From: Castanea sativa
Lineage: Eukaryota; Streptophyta; Magnoliopsida; Fagales; Fagaceae
Length of the DNA stretch: 64,000 nucleotides
Direction: 5' to 3'
NCBI RefSeq assembly: GCF_040712315.1
Contig: NC_134014.1
Span: 10,572,244 to 10,636,243, forward strand
The first letter of the stretch is position 1, and each line of letters opens with the position of its first letter. The notes beneath the pieces were generated by a model. The model did no database searches and had not been told where the DNA came from. It was given only the letters and a program-made list of their open reading frames with translations. This document shows, piece by piece, positions 46,939-60,065 of the stretch. The position numbers and the translations under genes were made by a program.

Positions 46939-49900
46939 ATGGGATCAATGGCACTTCAGAAGCTATTTAGCGGTGGGACTAAGATCGTAGCTGTCGGAAG
47001 AAACTACGTTGCTCATGCAAAAGAACTCGGCAACGCTGTCCCAAAAGAGCCTGTCTTGTTTCTCAAACCCACCTCCTCTTACTTGGGTGTTGGAGGAACA
47101 ATCGAAATCCCACACCCTTTGGAGTCTCTGCATCATGAGGTGGAGCTCGCTGTTGTTGTTGGCAAGAAAGCTCGCGATGTTCCCGAAGCCTCTGCCATGG
47201 ACTACGTTGCCGGTTCGTATAATTTCATCAACAAACTCTCATTAAACTTCATTTTTCGAATTGGGTTTTTCATTCTATAATTTCTCTTTTTATTTTTCCC
47301 CTTGATTTGTTTCGTTTAGCGCTAATATAGGGACTAAAAGAGATTTTAGTCCTTGAAGTTGTTTGAAGTAATTACTCTTTGTTGGGGACCACAATTTGAA
47401 TTTGACTCCCTGTAAAACAGGCCTCGTCACCCATTGGTTTTGAGGTGGAGTAGCATAGCTTACAACACTTTTTAGTCCTATAAACAAACTTAAATGATCA
47501 ATTTTAGTTCCTTAAAAAAAAAAAAATCCTCTAAATGATTGATTTTATTCCCTAACAAACTTAAAAGTGATCGGTTTTTAGTTTGGTCACATCATCTACA
47601 AGGCTAAAAACGATCACTTTAAACTTCAGGGATTAAAATTGCTTGTATATAAGTCTTTCATTTTTTATACATTTTTATGAAATTCCCTTACTTATATTAA
47701 CATCCTTCTATATGTGTGTTTTAGAATTGCTGAGACATAAGTCTGATACTGTGTTAGAACTGTTAATGAGAGAGAGAGAGAATTTAACATAGTTCTGTCT
47801 AATGACTTCCGTCGATAGCGGCGGTTCCTTAGCGTCTACTTCTTTACACTTCTTTACTATGATAAGATTGTGTGCAAATTATATCTAATTCAATATATAT
47901 AAGATGTGGTCCTGTGGAAGTGTCATGGTGTTGCCATCTACTCATTCCTGTGTGGGCAACGGAAGTGTCATTTAACTCAGAGAAAATTAGCCTGTTTCTT
48001 CCATTCATAATCAATATAATACGATGTAGGTGTCCCTTTAGACTGTGTATATATCCCTTAGAAATTGTTTTACTTCTAGCTTTTGGTCAAAATTGTCACT
48101 GTCATGGGGTGCTTAATTTGGAACAAACTTTTGAACTAGAGTGTTTCAAGAGATCATAATATTTGGATACTTTTTATGATAAACCAGGGAGTCTTCCATA
48201 TCCTTCAATGATCCCCTACTAGATGATGAATTAAGAGGCAACAAAGACTGATTTCTAATGACCTTTAAGTACTCATTAAATTGAGTTATTAGATCCCGGT
48301 TTTTTCAATGTTCCCCGAAGTAGTCTTCTTGATGAACCATTCTACTTTATATATTTACTATGATATTTTTTGAAATGTGTTTTGGTGTCTAAGGTTATGC
48401 TCTGGCACTGGATATGACTGCCAGGGAAATTCAAGCTTCTGCGAAGGTATGTTTCTCTCTTTTAAATCTTAATTTTCATGTACGATGAGATATTTAATTG
48501 AAAATGTCTTTATCCCTTTGAATTTTTTTTAACATTCTTCTGTGTTGTTTTAGTGCTAGTAATTCTCTTATGTGTTGTTTTTTGTAGCAAAGCTTGGTAA
48601 TTTCCTAATCCATGCTGCCTTATTTCATTGTCTCCCTTTTCGTATGTTTAAGAATAAGGAAGTTGTCTCTTTTTTCATATGCATGAAGTGACCATGATTG
48701 CTGGAGTGATGTTTTGCCTGAAGCATGTTATTTAAGAAGTAATGTATTGTGAATATAAACTTTGAAGAATTTAGCAAGTTTTCACATATATATTTTTACT
48801 GATTCTGCTGAGTAAATATTGCAAATTTGTCATAGGTGGAGTGTGTGCTTAAGAAATTGAGAATATGGTGATTTGGATGTCTAGAATTGTATTTTTATTA
48901 CTGGATTAACTCATACAGTTTTACCATGTATTCAATTCTCTCTTGCATTCAGATACAAGTTTGTCACTGTTATGTTTTTTGTTAATGTGGTTTCTTTTTC
49001 GTGCTATATATGCCAGTCTGCAGGTCTTCCATGGACAGTAGCTAAAGGGCAGGACACTTTCACACCAATTGGTTCTGTTGTAAGAAATTAACTGTAGTTT
49101 TCCCATGCTTCTCATTCTGCTAAAATTGTCTATATTGAATCAGAAATTAATTTCAGATCAAACAGGTGCACTCAGCACACACATATGAGAAGTTACTGAT
49201 ACTAACAAATATGGATTGGGAGTGGAAGGGGGAAATCTATGAAATAATTTTTGTAAATTTTGTGATTTCTTTGTAAGTAGTTGAGGATGAATAAGGGGGC
49301 ATATCTGTCGGCAAATAGAAATCTCTACCATCAACCCTGCTTCTCTGTATTCATAGTAGTTTAGGTTTTACCATGTATAATCTCCACCATTTCTTCTAGA
49401 TCAATAATCAAAGGAAAGAAATAGCTTTAAATAATAGCAGTTACTTACCTGTTAATTCATCAGTTTGAGCATTTATTTTCCTTTTCTACTTTGTCTTGAG
49501 GCATACTCGAAAGCTCTTGGTACTTTTCTGATCAATCACACTGAAATATTATGCGGTTCTTATTTGATTCTCCAAAATATTTATGCAGCTTCCCAAGGAA
49601 TCGGTGCCAGATCCTGACAACTTGGAACTGTGGTTAAAGGTTCGAAACCTCTGTGCTTAAAGTTTCCTAAATACTTACAGAATGCTTTTTCATAGTATGG
49701 TCATTCCAAATTGAGTGAGGTTGACTGGATTTGCTTCACCACAGGTTGATGGAGAAATGCGACAGAAAGGCTCAACCAAGGATATGATATTTAAGATCCC
49801 ATTTCTCATTAGCCACATAAGTTCAATCATGACACTTCTGGAAGGAGATGTCATTCTAACAGGTACTGCCTATTTATTGTTTCCGGTACAATTACTGAAG

Positions 49901-51462
49901 TGTAAATACTTAACAACAACAAAGCCTTAGTCCCAAAATTTTTGGAATCGTCTATGGATCCTCAACAAATTAGTTAGGATCGGCCACATGTATTCTTTTC
50001 TCAATTCTATTCTATCTGAAGTCATACTCTTTGTTACTTTCCAAATTAAAATGTACTTTTTTATTACTTCTACTAAGGTTATTTTTGGCCTTCTACTGCC
50101 TTTTTTCGTTCCCTCAACTTGGATTAACTGATTCACCTCACTCTTTCGTACTGGTTCTTTAATCGCTCTCCTTTAAACACAACCAAACCATCTCAAGCGA
50201 CTCGCCTTTGAAATATAAATAAGTAAGCATTGTGAAAATTCGTTTTCCGAAATGTAATTGGGATATTGATAGATAGACAAAACTCTTATAAGCAAGATTA
50301 GTGACAGCTTGTCCCCATTCATACTGGAGTTTTAATTTCTTCTTATGCCAAAAGTTTGCCTCTGGGTATAATTTATCATCTATATGTGGGGCGGTAGTCC
50401 ACACTAGCCTACTCAATTAGGTAAGTTATTGCTAAGATTCTTAACCCTTTCTAGCAGAACTTGGAGATCTTTATATGCTAAAGGTCATGCCTGTGGTTCT
50501 AACTTTCTACATATGAGGTCCATTGCTGACTTCTATAGTACATATACTATGTGTTCAATCATTAGTTTTAGTTGGGATGCTTAAGCTGGCTCAGTAAGTG
50601 ATCACTGTGTTTCTTGTCAAATGGCCTACCAAAGAAATAGGGCTTCTATATCATATCAGAGTAACCTCATTGTTGTTTATTGATACTGGAGAAGTCCATT
50701 TAGAAACCATGTGAAATGATTTTTTTTTTTTTGGTTTTTTTCTTCGTGCGTGTGTTCTTTGCGAAGTAATACTAGTGAGTGACTCATCTGTATATGACAA
50801 TTTTATACAAGTTCTACATTAAAACAGAATGAATTTCATCTATAGTTTCTCATTTGGATGACAACCACCTTTGAAATTTTTCAAAAGGTAACTCGTCTTT
50901 TTGGTGTTTCTATTCTAACTTATGAAAGAAAAAAGAAGCAGTTCCTTAAAAAGCAGCAGTTTCTATTCTAACTCGTCTTTTTGGTGTTTCTATTCTAACT
51001 TATGTCCATAATGTTTTATTCCTTAAAAAGCAGCAGTTGTTTGTAAACACCCTCCTGCATTGAGATAGCTATTTGTTGTTGTAACTTGGAGGCCAGTAAT
51101 ACATTAGAATATTATAGCTGGTTTACTAAAATGATGCCATACATTATTGTTGCTAATCTTCTCTTTTTATATTTTATTTTCATGTGAATGAAAATTTTCG
51201 GTGAAGCACCAACAAATGCCAGCAAACAAACAAACCAACAGATCATGTTTAAAGCCTAGTAGCTATAATTGTCCACAGTTATCAACCTTTGTAAGACAAG
51301 AATGAAGATAATGATGTCCCCTGTGTTATTTAAACTGTTTGTGCAGGTACTCCCCCAGGTGTTGGCCCTGTGAAAGCAGGTCAAAAGATAACTGCTGGCA
51401 TAACTGACCTTGTGGAGGTTTACTTCAGTGTTGGAAAACGGCCAAAGCCAAAGAGTTCTTAA
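46939..51462 (+). CDS. FAHD1-type acylpyruvase / oxaloacetate tautomerase (FAH family)
   Basis: Fumarylacetoacetate-hydrolase-fold enzyme. Mammalian FAHD1 cleaves acylpyruvates and handles oxaloacetate in mitochondria; the plant role is inferred. Exons: 46,939-47,212; 48,394-48,446; 49,017-49,079; 49,589-49,639; 49,745-49,862; 51,347-51,462, all GT-AG and in phase. They encode 224 residues, the usual FAHD1 length. Visible are [28 protein letters not shown], the metal-binding [17 protein letters not shown] (Glu67, Glu69), [14 protein letters not shown] (Asp98), [19 protein letters not shown], and the closing [20 protein letters not shown]. All metal ligands are kept. The short N-terminus gives no clear presequence, so location is uncertain. 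Arabidopsis relatives are recalled as At4g15940 and At3g16700. Confidence 0.93.
47330..47650. mobile_element. Probable MITE in FAHD1 intron 1
   Basis: Inverted similarity between the left side (GATTTTAGTCCTTGAAGTT) and the right side read on the minus strand (AATTTTAATCCCTGAAGTTT), with further internal TTTTAGTCC/GATCACTTT words. The arms are imperfect and the target duplication was not found. Confidence 0.4.
50880..51045. repeat. Local direct duplication in FAHD1 intron 5
   Basis: AACTCGTCTTTTTGGTGTTT, CTATTCTAACTTATG and CCTTAAAAAGCAGCAGTT each occur twice within about 160 bases. Confidence 0.75.
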
Positions 51463-52343
51463 ATTTAGTCCCTCCAGACTTGGTGTGATGGTGGACTCGG
51501 TTGTTAGAATAGTCTCCGTTTGAATGAAAACTATTGAAAGTCCCAGCAGCTATTAGTTAGTGTGGTTTCTGCTCAGATGAAGGCTTTTCCCCCCTCTTTG
51601 GAGGTGTTAAAAGGAGGTGTTCACAGGGGATTCCATGTAAGAAACACTAATTTTATTCCAGTTTCAAAAGAACGAACAAATTAAAATGAATAAATGGCTA
51701 AGAGCTTTGTAGCTTAATTGGCACTTTTTGGTGTTTCCAATGAATACGTTGAGGGTTTAAATCTCCACTTTCCCATTTGTAATTATCCAATTATAAAATA
51801 AGAAAAAAAAAGTGAAAGCTTTATTATAGAGAGCATTTTCATGAGATAGAATACTGACTATTACCCCACTCTTACAATTGACGTAGTGGATGGTCGGGGA
51901 ATTATTTTTATGGGTACTTAACATATTTGTTTATATATAGTTTTTAAAACCTAAATTCTATTTTAGTAGAATTATATTTTATCCACTTTCAGTAAACAAG
52001 CAAATTATTTATTCCAAACACTCATGCCTTCTAATGTGGCCAAAACTGTTAGCTTTGACATGTATCTTCTCCTTGATTATCAAAAAAAAAGATATGCATC
52101 TTCTCCTGGGTCCAAATCAACAACATTGGAGGATGGAAAAAGTTTGGCTCTATACATGTTTGTAACCATCTGAGTATCTTACTCCAATTTGTTATGTGGC
52201 AATTAAATAGATTATTCACGTGTAATTTCACAAACATGATTTTTTTAATGAGTCATGTGACTTGTTTAAATAATACACATGAATAGTTGTATATGGTCTA
52301 TCTTATAATTTGCTATAATGGATTGTAAAAGATGGCTTTAAAC
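51463..52343. other. Intergenic, FAHD1 3' UTR and AT-rich DNA
   Basis: The first few hundred bases are probably 3' UTR. Nothing else was recognised up to the LINE insertion. Confidence 0.5.
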
Positions 52344-53372
52344 AAGTTTGGAATCAAATCAAGATCTTTGCTTGGAGGGCTTGTATCAATGGCCTCCTAC
52401 AATGGAGGCCATTAACCATAGAGGGATTTCCCATTCTAAGACCTGTCCGGTATGTAAAAATGAAGCTGAAAGTCTTGATCCTGCCCTCCTTGATTGTGCC
52501 TTCTCATCCTCGGTCTGGATTCTTTGGCTTGAGAATCCGCTGAGCACCCATGGTATTAAAATTTCTTTCCTTGACTCTACTATCTTTATTCTCTCCCATG
52601 CAACACTCAAAAACTTAGAGCTTTTCTTTAATACTGCTTGAGCCATTTGGTACAATAGAAACCAGGTTGTTCATGACGGTTGTGGGCTCCCTCCCAATCA
52701 GGTGTGGCAATTGGCGAAGAGTAGTCTTGAAGATTATGTGGGTTCGGCATTATGGGATTTCAGTTACCCAAGAGCTCCCCCATCCTGCTGGGTTCCTCCT
52801 CCCCATGGGTTTTATAAAATAAATGTTGATGGGGCGTCTTCCAACTTGGAAAATTCTTCTAGTATCGGTGTTGTCATTAGAGATAGTTTCGGTCAAGTTG
52901 TGGCTGCTGTTAGAAAGCCTCTTCAAGCTTGTTTTACTGCTGAAATTACGGAAGTAATGGCGCTGGAGCAAGGTGTTCTTTTGGCTCAGGAGATTCAGCT
53001 ATCTCGGGTTATATTTGAATCAGATTCTTTGAATGCCATCCAAGCAGTCAAGGATAAGGCCTCGGGTAGCAACTATGGGCACATTGTGCAGGGTATTCTT
53101 CAAGTTAGTGAATCTTTTGAAACCTGCTGTTTCAAGCTTTTAAGTAGAAACTTTAACTCCGTGGCCCATGAGCTTGCTCTACTTGCTAGAAGATCCGGAA
53201 CTCAGCACCTTTGGATTGGAGTCACGCCTCCTTGTGTAACTTCCTTTATTCAAGCTGACTTGATGTAATTTGTGTTTACTGTCCTGCTTTGCAAGCAGTT
53301 TCTGTATGACTCTTTGTTACGGTTTAATCCCATATCATTTCCATTTCAAAAAAAAAAAGTTTGGAACCAAAT
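52344..53372 (+). mobile_element. 5'-truncated LINE (L1-type) with 16-bp target duplication
   Basis: Direct repeats AAGTTTGGAATCAAAT (52,344-52,359) and AAGTTTGGAACCAAAT (53,357-53,372) flank an insert whose 3' end is a short A run at 53,348-53,358. It carries only the C-terminal part of LINE ORF2. Truncation at the 5' end with an A tail is normal for target-primed reverse transcription. Confidence 0.88.
52362..53268 (+). pseudogene. LINE ORF2 C-terminus: RT zinc-binding region and RNase H
   Basis: First a zf-RVT-like part (IKIFAWRACINGL, then ISHSKTCPVCKNEAESLDPA), with a frame change near 52,390 and a TGA at about 52,639. Then a 188-codon RNase H (52,702-53,268, RVT_3 type): FYKINVDGASSNLENSSSIG, AEITEVMALEQGVLLAQEI, FESDSLNAIQAV and SRNFNSVAHELALLAR give the catalytic D, E, D pattern and the late His. 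The RNase H frame itself is intact, but upstream damage and truncation make this a pseudogene. Confidence 0.87.
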
Positions 53373-54685
53373 TTTATTAAGTGCTCGGAACTTGCCATTA
53401 ATACACGTTGGAAGATGCAAGTACACGTTGGAAGATAATTTTAAATGCGTCAATACATGCTAGAAGATGCTTACCATTACTAATTTTTACACAGAATATT
53501 GTATGGGTTGCCAATAGGATTGTGATCATATTTTGTATTCATCTATAATTGTCTAAAAAGTTACACTCTTTGAGTCACATTAGCGTAGTATTTCAATCTA
53601 GTGTAGTCTACTCTAGTCCAATTCAGTCCACTTAAGTTTATTCGGTCAAATTCGTTCCAATTAAGTTCACTTCGATCCATTTTGGTCCAATTCAGTTCAC
53701 TTAGATCCATTTGGTCCATTTTGGACTAATTGAATCTTAAATTAATTCTTTCTGTAAGTTGCCTTTTCAATTTTAGGCACAAAAATTCTTTTTTAACTCT
53801 TAATTTTTAAGTTGAAAAATATGAAATTTTATTCTATTTGTGTCAAAATCTTTTGTTTTGGCCTAAAAAAATACAAACAAAATAGGCATTAGAAATTAGA
53901 GATATGAACCATTAAAGAGTAAAAAAAATGATAAATATTCCAAAGATTACCTTAACATTCAAATTACAATAATATAGGCATTATACTTATATTTGGAAAA
54001 AAATACCATAATTCTAAAATAATATAATAATTTAAACTTAATATTACATGCGCTTCATGGAATGAGAGTTTACATTTCTTTTTTAATATTCTTGAATATG
54101 TTTAAATTAGTCAACCAATTATGGTTTATTTTAAATAAATTTTTTTTTTTAATAACATCTTCTCCATTTATATAAAACAATATTATAATTGTGTAATTTA
54201 AATTTTTTAAATAAATTACGTTTTTCATATATATATATATATCACTATGTATTATTGTTAAATGCAAAAACATACATTATATATTTCATTACATAAAACT
54301 TATAAAAATATAAAATACTTTTAAATAACACATGCACTATCTAACCTACAAATTTTATATTATATTCTTATGAAATAATTATTACATTTGCGTGGATTTG
54401 CGACTAGTAAATAATGAAAGTGGTATAGCTTATTAACTGTTCCAACATCAAGCAAACCAAAGCTTTGATATGCATGTAAGTAGGGCTGAAATAGTTCAGG
54501 GGTAAACATCAAACACACGTTTACATTGAAATATGGAAATTGCAAATTGAAGGACATGTCACACTCCACTTAGCAGCGAATGATCACAAAATAAGGACAC
54601 TCGTAGGCATAGCCACAACCAGCCAGGAGAGGAGAAAAAACACAAGATGCTCATAGACACAACAAGAAGGGGGTCAAAAAGCTAA
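53373..54685. other. Intergenic between LINE and epoxide hydrolase
   Basis: Contains the second GGTCCA-type repeat (53,590-54,110) and AT-rich DNA; the last 100-200 bases are probably the 3' UTR of the epoxide hydrolase gene. Confidence 0.5.
53590..54110 (+). repeat. GGTCCA-type dispersed repeat, copy 2
   Basis: Same order of words as copy 1: AGTCCACTTAAG, TTGGTCCAATTCAGTTCAC, GGACTAATTGAATCTTAAATT, TTGCCTTTTCAATTTTAGG, GCATTAGAAATTAGAGATA, TTATACTTATATTTGGAAA, TTCATGGAATGAGAGTTTAC. It lacks the Helitron found in copy 1. Confidence 0.8.
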
Positions 54686-57600
54686 TCAGAACTTCTGAAA
54701 GAAGTCATAAATGTGTTTGTTGATCTCATCAGGCTTTTCCTCGTGGAGAAAGTGACCAACATCTTCCAATACAATTACCTCCTCCAGGAGTGGGACATCT
54801 CTCTTGAACCCACCCTTATGTATGTAATCCTTGGTGCCTATAGAATTATAGGTCAGGTCAAGGTCACCCACAATAAACTTAACTGGGACTTTTATTTGGG
54901 CCCCAGTCCAGGGGGCAGTGAGTTCCCAATTTCTGCAAGGAAACAGTAATGAGCATGTGAAACCAAACAATGGTGAAAGCCATAATAATGAGCATGTAAG
55001 AGAAAACAATAAGATGCATTGGCAGCATTGCATTTTCTTCTCTCTACCCTGAATGTGCAATATGCCAATATGCATAGATTTGTAAGCAAAACTATGTTTT
55101 CTTTTTAAGTAAAAACTTAAAACCCATGATTTTTCTGGACTAGAAGTAGAGAGTGCAAGGGGTCTTTGTTGACAAAGTAAATCTATGTACACAACCTATT
55201 ACACAAACTTGCACAGGTGACAAGTGGTGATTGGTAAATGAAAATATGATAGTAATAAATACTTCATATTTCAAACAATCACTGCTTGCCGACAAGTTGT
55301 CAAAAAAATCATGCAATATTTTGTGTCCTAACATTGCTTTTGTTGATAACAATGAGAGATTTGAGTTGACTACCTAAACAATTGAAAGTGATAGGAATTG
55401 ACACAAACAAGGTCATTAAGGATGAGTATGAAATCTATTCTCACCAACTTTAAAGGATTATCAGGCTAGTTACTGTCAAATTATTTATATATCAGCATGA
55501 TTTAGAAAGAAAGTTCAGCCAAAGTTTGAAGATAGCATACAGGTTCAAATCTCGGTAGTAGTTCACACCACCAGTGAAGCCTGTCTTCTCAAATTTGCTG
55601 GCATAATAGTTAATGTCTTCCTCTGACAACCAAGAGGGCAAGACAATTGGAGCACCTGGTGGATGTCCAAACCCTTTACCTTTTGGTAAAAAAAGTGGAC
55701 CAGGATTGCGGTATGTTAGGAATTCCTTGAGAACTGTTGCAGTACCAAGCTGGGCAAACTCAGCTTCTATCTCTCCAGGCTCCTGCAATATAATAAAATA
55801 ACATGTCCATTAGATTAGCTTATTTTGTTTAACTTGTTTATTGAACAAAGTACACTTGTATCTTGAATTTTTTATTTTTTTTAAGTGATGCCTTAAAAAG
55901 TTGCGCATCCATTCCCATTTTAATGAAAATAAGCTAAACCAAATAGGGTTGCTAGAAAAACACAAATTTTCCTGTATGATGTATAATTGGGCATCCCACC
56001 AATGATTTTAAAGAGAAAATATTTATGCATAAAGATTCAGACATCCAACAAGAGATATTTATATAATATGTCTCCAATAGGACAAGAAGATTTACATATA
56101 TGATATATTTTTGTTTTGTATGCTAGGCCAATTTTTATAATATCATTTCAAAATGCAATTAGTATACCAGAATTGACTAATAATTGCATCAAAGAGATAC
56201 CCTCATGTGATCAAGATTCTGGGAGATAGTCATTACCATTTGTCGTTTGTAGAAGCGTGCTCTGTATGTAAGAGTATAGTTTTATATGAACTAATTATCA
56301 TCCATTCTCAACCTGATTAAAATACTAATTAAACCCCAGTGACCTCACTCATTGAACAGGCATAATACAAAGAACTATTAAAATATCCAAAGATAAAGTG
56401 TCTACTATTGGTTGGTCTCCTTCACGCAAAACTTCATGTTGAAATAGCATTCCCTAGAAAGTTTTCCAACTAATGCAGATCAACACTATCTTACCCGCTA
56501 AACAAAATTATTATTGAATAGAAGCTCCCGTAAATAAAATTATGAGATAAATATATGACAAAAAGTACAAGATAACTGGGAATTCGATCATGTGACATCT
56601 TGAGGCGGATGGAAATAACTGCGATTGAAGATCTTTGGACATATTTAAGATCTATATACAAGATCATGACTAACTGCATAACCAATTACCAAAGCACATT
56701 CAAAAACTGAAAAATTAGATTTATTCGTGAAACTAGCTGATAAGAGTAAGCTTCAGACTATATTATCTACTGAAGAATAAACAGAGCTGTAAAGGAGTTT
56801 GTACAGTACTTTCACTGGAAACAAACAGAGCCAAAGAGATTTACTTTTCTTCATACATACATCTTCAAACGGATAAAAGAAAATTACTACCAAGTTTTGG
56901 GGAAAAAAGTGTAATTCAAGATAAATGAAGCATCATTGTGCCTAAATGACAATCAACACGAATGCTGAAGAGAAAGTATTTAAAAAACCAAAAGAAACAT
57001 GTAGCAGGAAAAAAAAAAAAAAACCCACCTAAAATTCTCTTCTTTTACCATTAAATTCAAGCAAAATACTCAAACCCACCGACCAAAAACCAAATAAACT
57101 AAAAAATATGGATCACAAGTATCACTCTCTATATGTCATGGATATAGTGTCATACCAACCACATATTAGGAGAAAAATTATATATATGATACATAAGATA
57201 ATTATTGACCGGACTAATTAGAGAATACAAATTAATATAGTCAAACCCAGATAGCATTTCCACTATGGGCAATTAAGAAAATTACCAAGAACCCACACAG
57301 TGATAAAACTAACAAAGATGACCTGAAAGAAAGAACCTGAAATCTGCACATGTAATAGTCATTTCCATAAATAGCTCTCAAGGAGTCAAGGGGTTTCCTT
57401 TTAGGGTTCCTGGGGCTTAAAACCACGCTCATGTTAACCAAAGCCTTGACACGGTCGGGTCTAAACAGGCATAGATACCAAGCAATGAGAGCACCCCAGT
57501 CATGGCCAACCACAAAGACCTTATCTTGATCAGGTGCCACAGCATCTAGAAGGGCAATAAGGTCTCCCACCACATGAAAGCAGGTGTAGCTGGTGATAGA

Positions 57601-57807
57601 AGGTGGTGCATCCGTGTCACCATAGCCACGGAGGTCAGGAGCCACGGCTCGATAGCCTTGTGAGGCTAAGGCTATGATCTGGTGCCTCCATGAGTACCAA
57701 AGCTCAGGGAAGCCATGAATGAAAAGAATCACTGGGCCTTGGCCTTTCTCAGCTATGTGCATATTTATGCCATTGACGCTCACTGTTCTATGCTCTATGC
57801 CCTCCAT
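54686..57807 (-). CDS. Soluble epoxide hydrolase (alpha/beta hydrolase fold)
   Basis: Hydrolyses epoxides, in plants mainly epoxy fatty acids, to diols; cutin and defence roles are known for the family. Exons on the minus strand: 57,337-57,807; 55,541-55,782; 54,686-54,932, joined by GT-AG introns in phase to give 319 residues, the normal plant length. Motifs: oxyanion-hole HGFPELWYSW (31-40), nucleophile Asp103 in VVGHDWGALIAW, a lid tyrosine in GGVNYYRDLN (232/233) and another near 151/152, Asp263 in VGDLDLTY, and His298 in EDVGHFLHEEKP. The complete triad and tyrosines argue for an active enzyme. No signal peptide, so probably cytosolic. The start is the first ATG of the frame (MEGIEHRTVSVNGINMH). 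The 1.55 kb intron 1 shows no coding insert. Confidence 0.95.
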
Positions 57808-58020
57808 TTCTTTCTCTGTGCTTTGTGATTGTGAGTGCCTGACTGTAAGCCTATAAAAAAGAGAATAGAGAAATTACAGTCTGTTAGTTACTTTGTTTTC
57901 CCAAATGAGGAATATATGAATATATAAAAGATCAAGATTCTCTCATCTTTCTTCTACAGGTATGAAATAATTTAATTTCCTATTGCAAAGTTTGGAAAGT
58001 ATTGATTTAAAAAAAAAAAA
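57808..58020. other. Epoxide hydrolase upstream region
   Basis: Putative leader and proximal promoter of the minus-strand epoxide hydrolase gene. A TA-rich block near 57,910-57,930 may provide a TATA element, but none is clear. Confidence 0.4.
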
Positions 58021-59529
58021 GTACCCATCATTGAAGAAACGTATACTCAATCCATATATAAGGAAGAAAAATCATAGAGGATTAAAAAAAATTAAAAAGT
58101 CTTGAAATATAACCAGAGATAAGATAATTATAACAATCTAATGAATAGTTTTAAATTGAAAAACTTGCCATTCATCGAATTAAGAAATTTTAAAAACCAT
58201 TAGCTTGTAGAAATTGTATGAATAACAACGGTTAAAAAGTTGAAACAGTGTGAATAATTCCAATAACATAATAACATGTAGATACCTTTTTTTTTATAAG
58301 GAAAATAACATGTAGATAATAGATAGAAATTTATACATATTATTTCTAAATTAAAGGCTGTTTGGAAATCTACAAAATTGGTTCAATTATTCTTCTTAAT
58401 ATGAAGATACCAATTTCTGCCAAGGAATATAAATATAAAATATTTTAAAAACTAACATTAGATTCTCACAGGATTATTTGAATTTTCAATAGATCAAAAT
58501 AAAATAGTAACAAATAACTATTTCATGTAATAAAAATACAATCAAATAATTGAATGACTATTATGGTGTACAAAACGTGTCCTAAACTTATGACATGTAC
58601 AAGATAATTACAAAATTAAAACAATTGAACAAAATTAAAACAATTGAACATATTTAGGTAGGAAAAATATGGTTTACTATCAAAGATAATGACCCATGCC
58701 AAATCCTTTGGAGGCTGTGATCCACAGAAAATGACAACTGCAAAAATCGAATACTCTGGAGAGAGCAATCAATAATGTACTAATTTTAGGGAGTCCAATA
58801 AGAGAGGGCACCTAGGGACCAAGGGAGAGTATAATAAGTTATTGAAAAAGATATGGATACTATTTTTTTTTTAATGATTTTTCTCATAACTTGTATATGG
58901 ACACTATTGTTTTAAATGATTTTTCTCATACCTTGAAAAGATGATAAGTTTTTTTTTTTTAATTTATAAATTTAATAATTACAATTGAGGGGGCTTAAAT
59001 CTTAATGTTTCAATTGAAAATACTAAACAAATGTCTATTGAACTACAAGACTCTTGGTTAAAAATGATAATTGATGAATTAATTAAATGTATAAGTTATG
59101 ATTAGAATAATATCAATTTCACATGTACTCATTACTAATATCATTTTTAATATGCATCAACCAATCGTCCTAAAGTTTTTTTTTTTTTTAAATGACAATC
59201 ATAAAAAAAAGGCAAAGTTATTGTCAATTTTACTACAAAGTGTTATAATTTAACGCGAATCATTGATCAAAATAATAATTAATAACTTTTTATATTATTA
59301 CTATATATATATATATATATATAAAAGTTGAAGCATAATATTTAGTATTGCTGCATTACTGTTGAGTCATATTAGTGGCCACGTCATTTACCTATTTTCA
59401 ACAATTTCACTCTTCTTTTACCTCTTTCTCTTCCTTTTATTTTGACTCTTCTTATCCCCATATTCTTACTATAAATTTTTTATACACTCTCTCATTCTAA
59501 ACATATTTACCCACAAAAGAAGAAGAAAG

Positions 59530-59536
59530 AAGTTAT

Positions 59537-59575
<39 letters not shown>
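59530..59575. repeat. (CT)n microsatellite
   Basis: Run of CT dinucleotides within the 1.4 kb Helitron. Confidence 0.85.
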
Positions 59576-59578
<3 letters not shown>

Positions 59579-59705
59579 ATTTTTTTTTTTGGGTAGATTT
59601 TTTATTTTTTGTATCTCTACTTTATATTAATGAATTTTGATGTTCTTTAGAACTCTACTTTGAGTTTATGCAATTTGGTTGTGTGTTTTTAAGTTGTTAT
59701 CTTCT

Positions 59706-59828
59706 TTTTTTTTTTTTTTTTTGAGAGAGTTTCAACCTATGGCGTCCGCTCCTGATGATAGTTTTTTATCATCAGACCAAGACACTAATCAGTTTTTAGT
59801 ATAGGCGGGGATTGAACCCCAGATCTTT
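59706..59828 (-). mobile_element. SINE-like sequence, second family, truncated at its 5' end
   Basis: Minus strand: GGGGTTCAATCCCCGCC, a strong pol III B-box match, then a body with a GATGATA/TATCATC hairpin, CGGACGCCATAGGTTGAAA and an A tail (T run at 59,709-59,722). No A box is present upstream. No target duplication found. Confidence 0.5.
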
Positions 59829-59980
59829 TTTTTTTTCTTTGATTGTCAAAGATAGTGTATAAAAATATAATGTTATTTTATTATATATCATGACTTGGAT
59901 AATTTGGTGTTTATGAGTCATGACTATATCTTTTATTTTGACTCTTCTTCTTCTTATATTATTTTCTATATATTTGTTAT

Positions 59981-59982
<2 letters not shown>

Positions 59983-60061
<79 letters not shown>
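59983..60061. repeat. Compound (CT)n-(TA)n microsatellite
   Basis: About 50 bases of CT followed by about 25 bases of TA. Confidence 0.95.

Positions 60062-60065
<4 letters not shown>

Noticed and set aside
54224..54405. Possible small Helitron ending TTTGCGACTAG next to T
   Set aside because: The terminus fits only loosely, the 5' end is in a TA run and no empty site was found.
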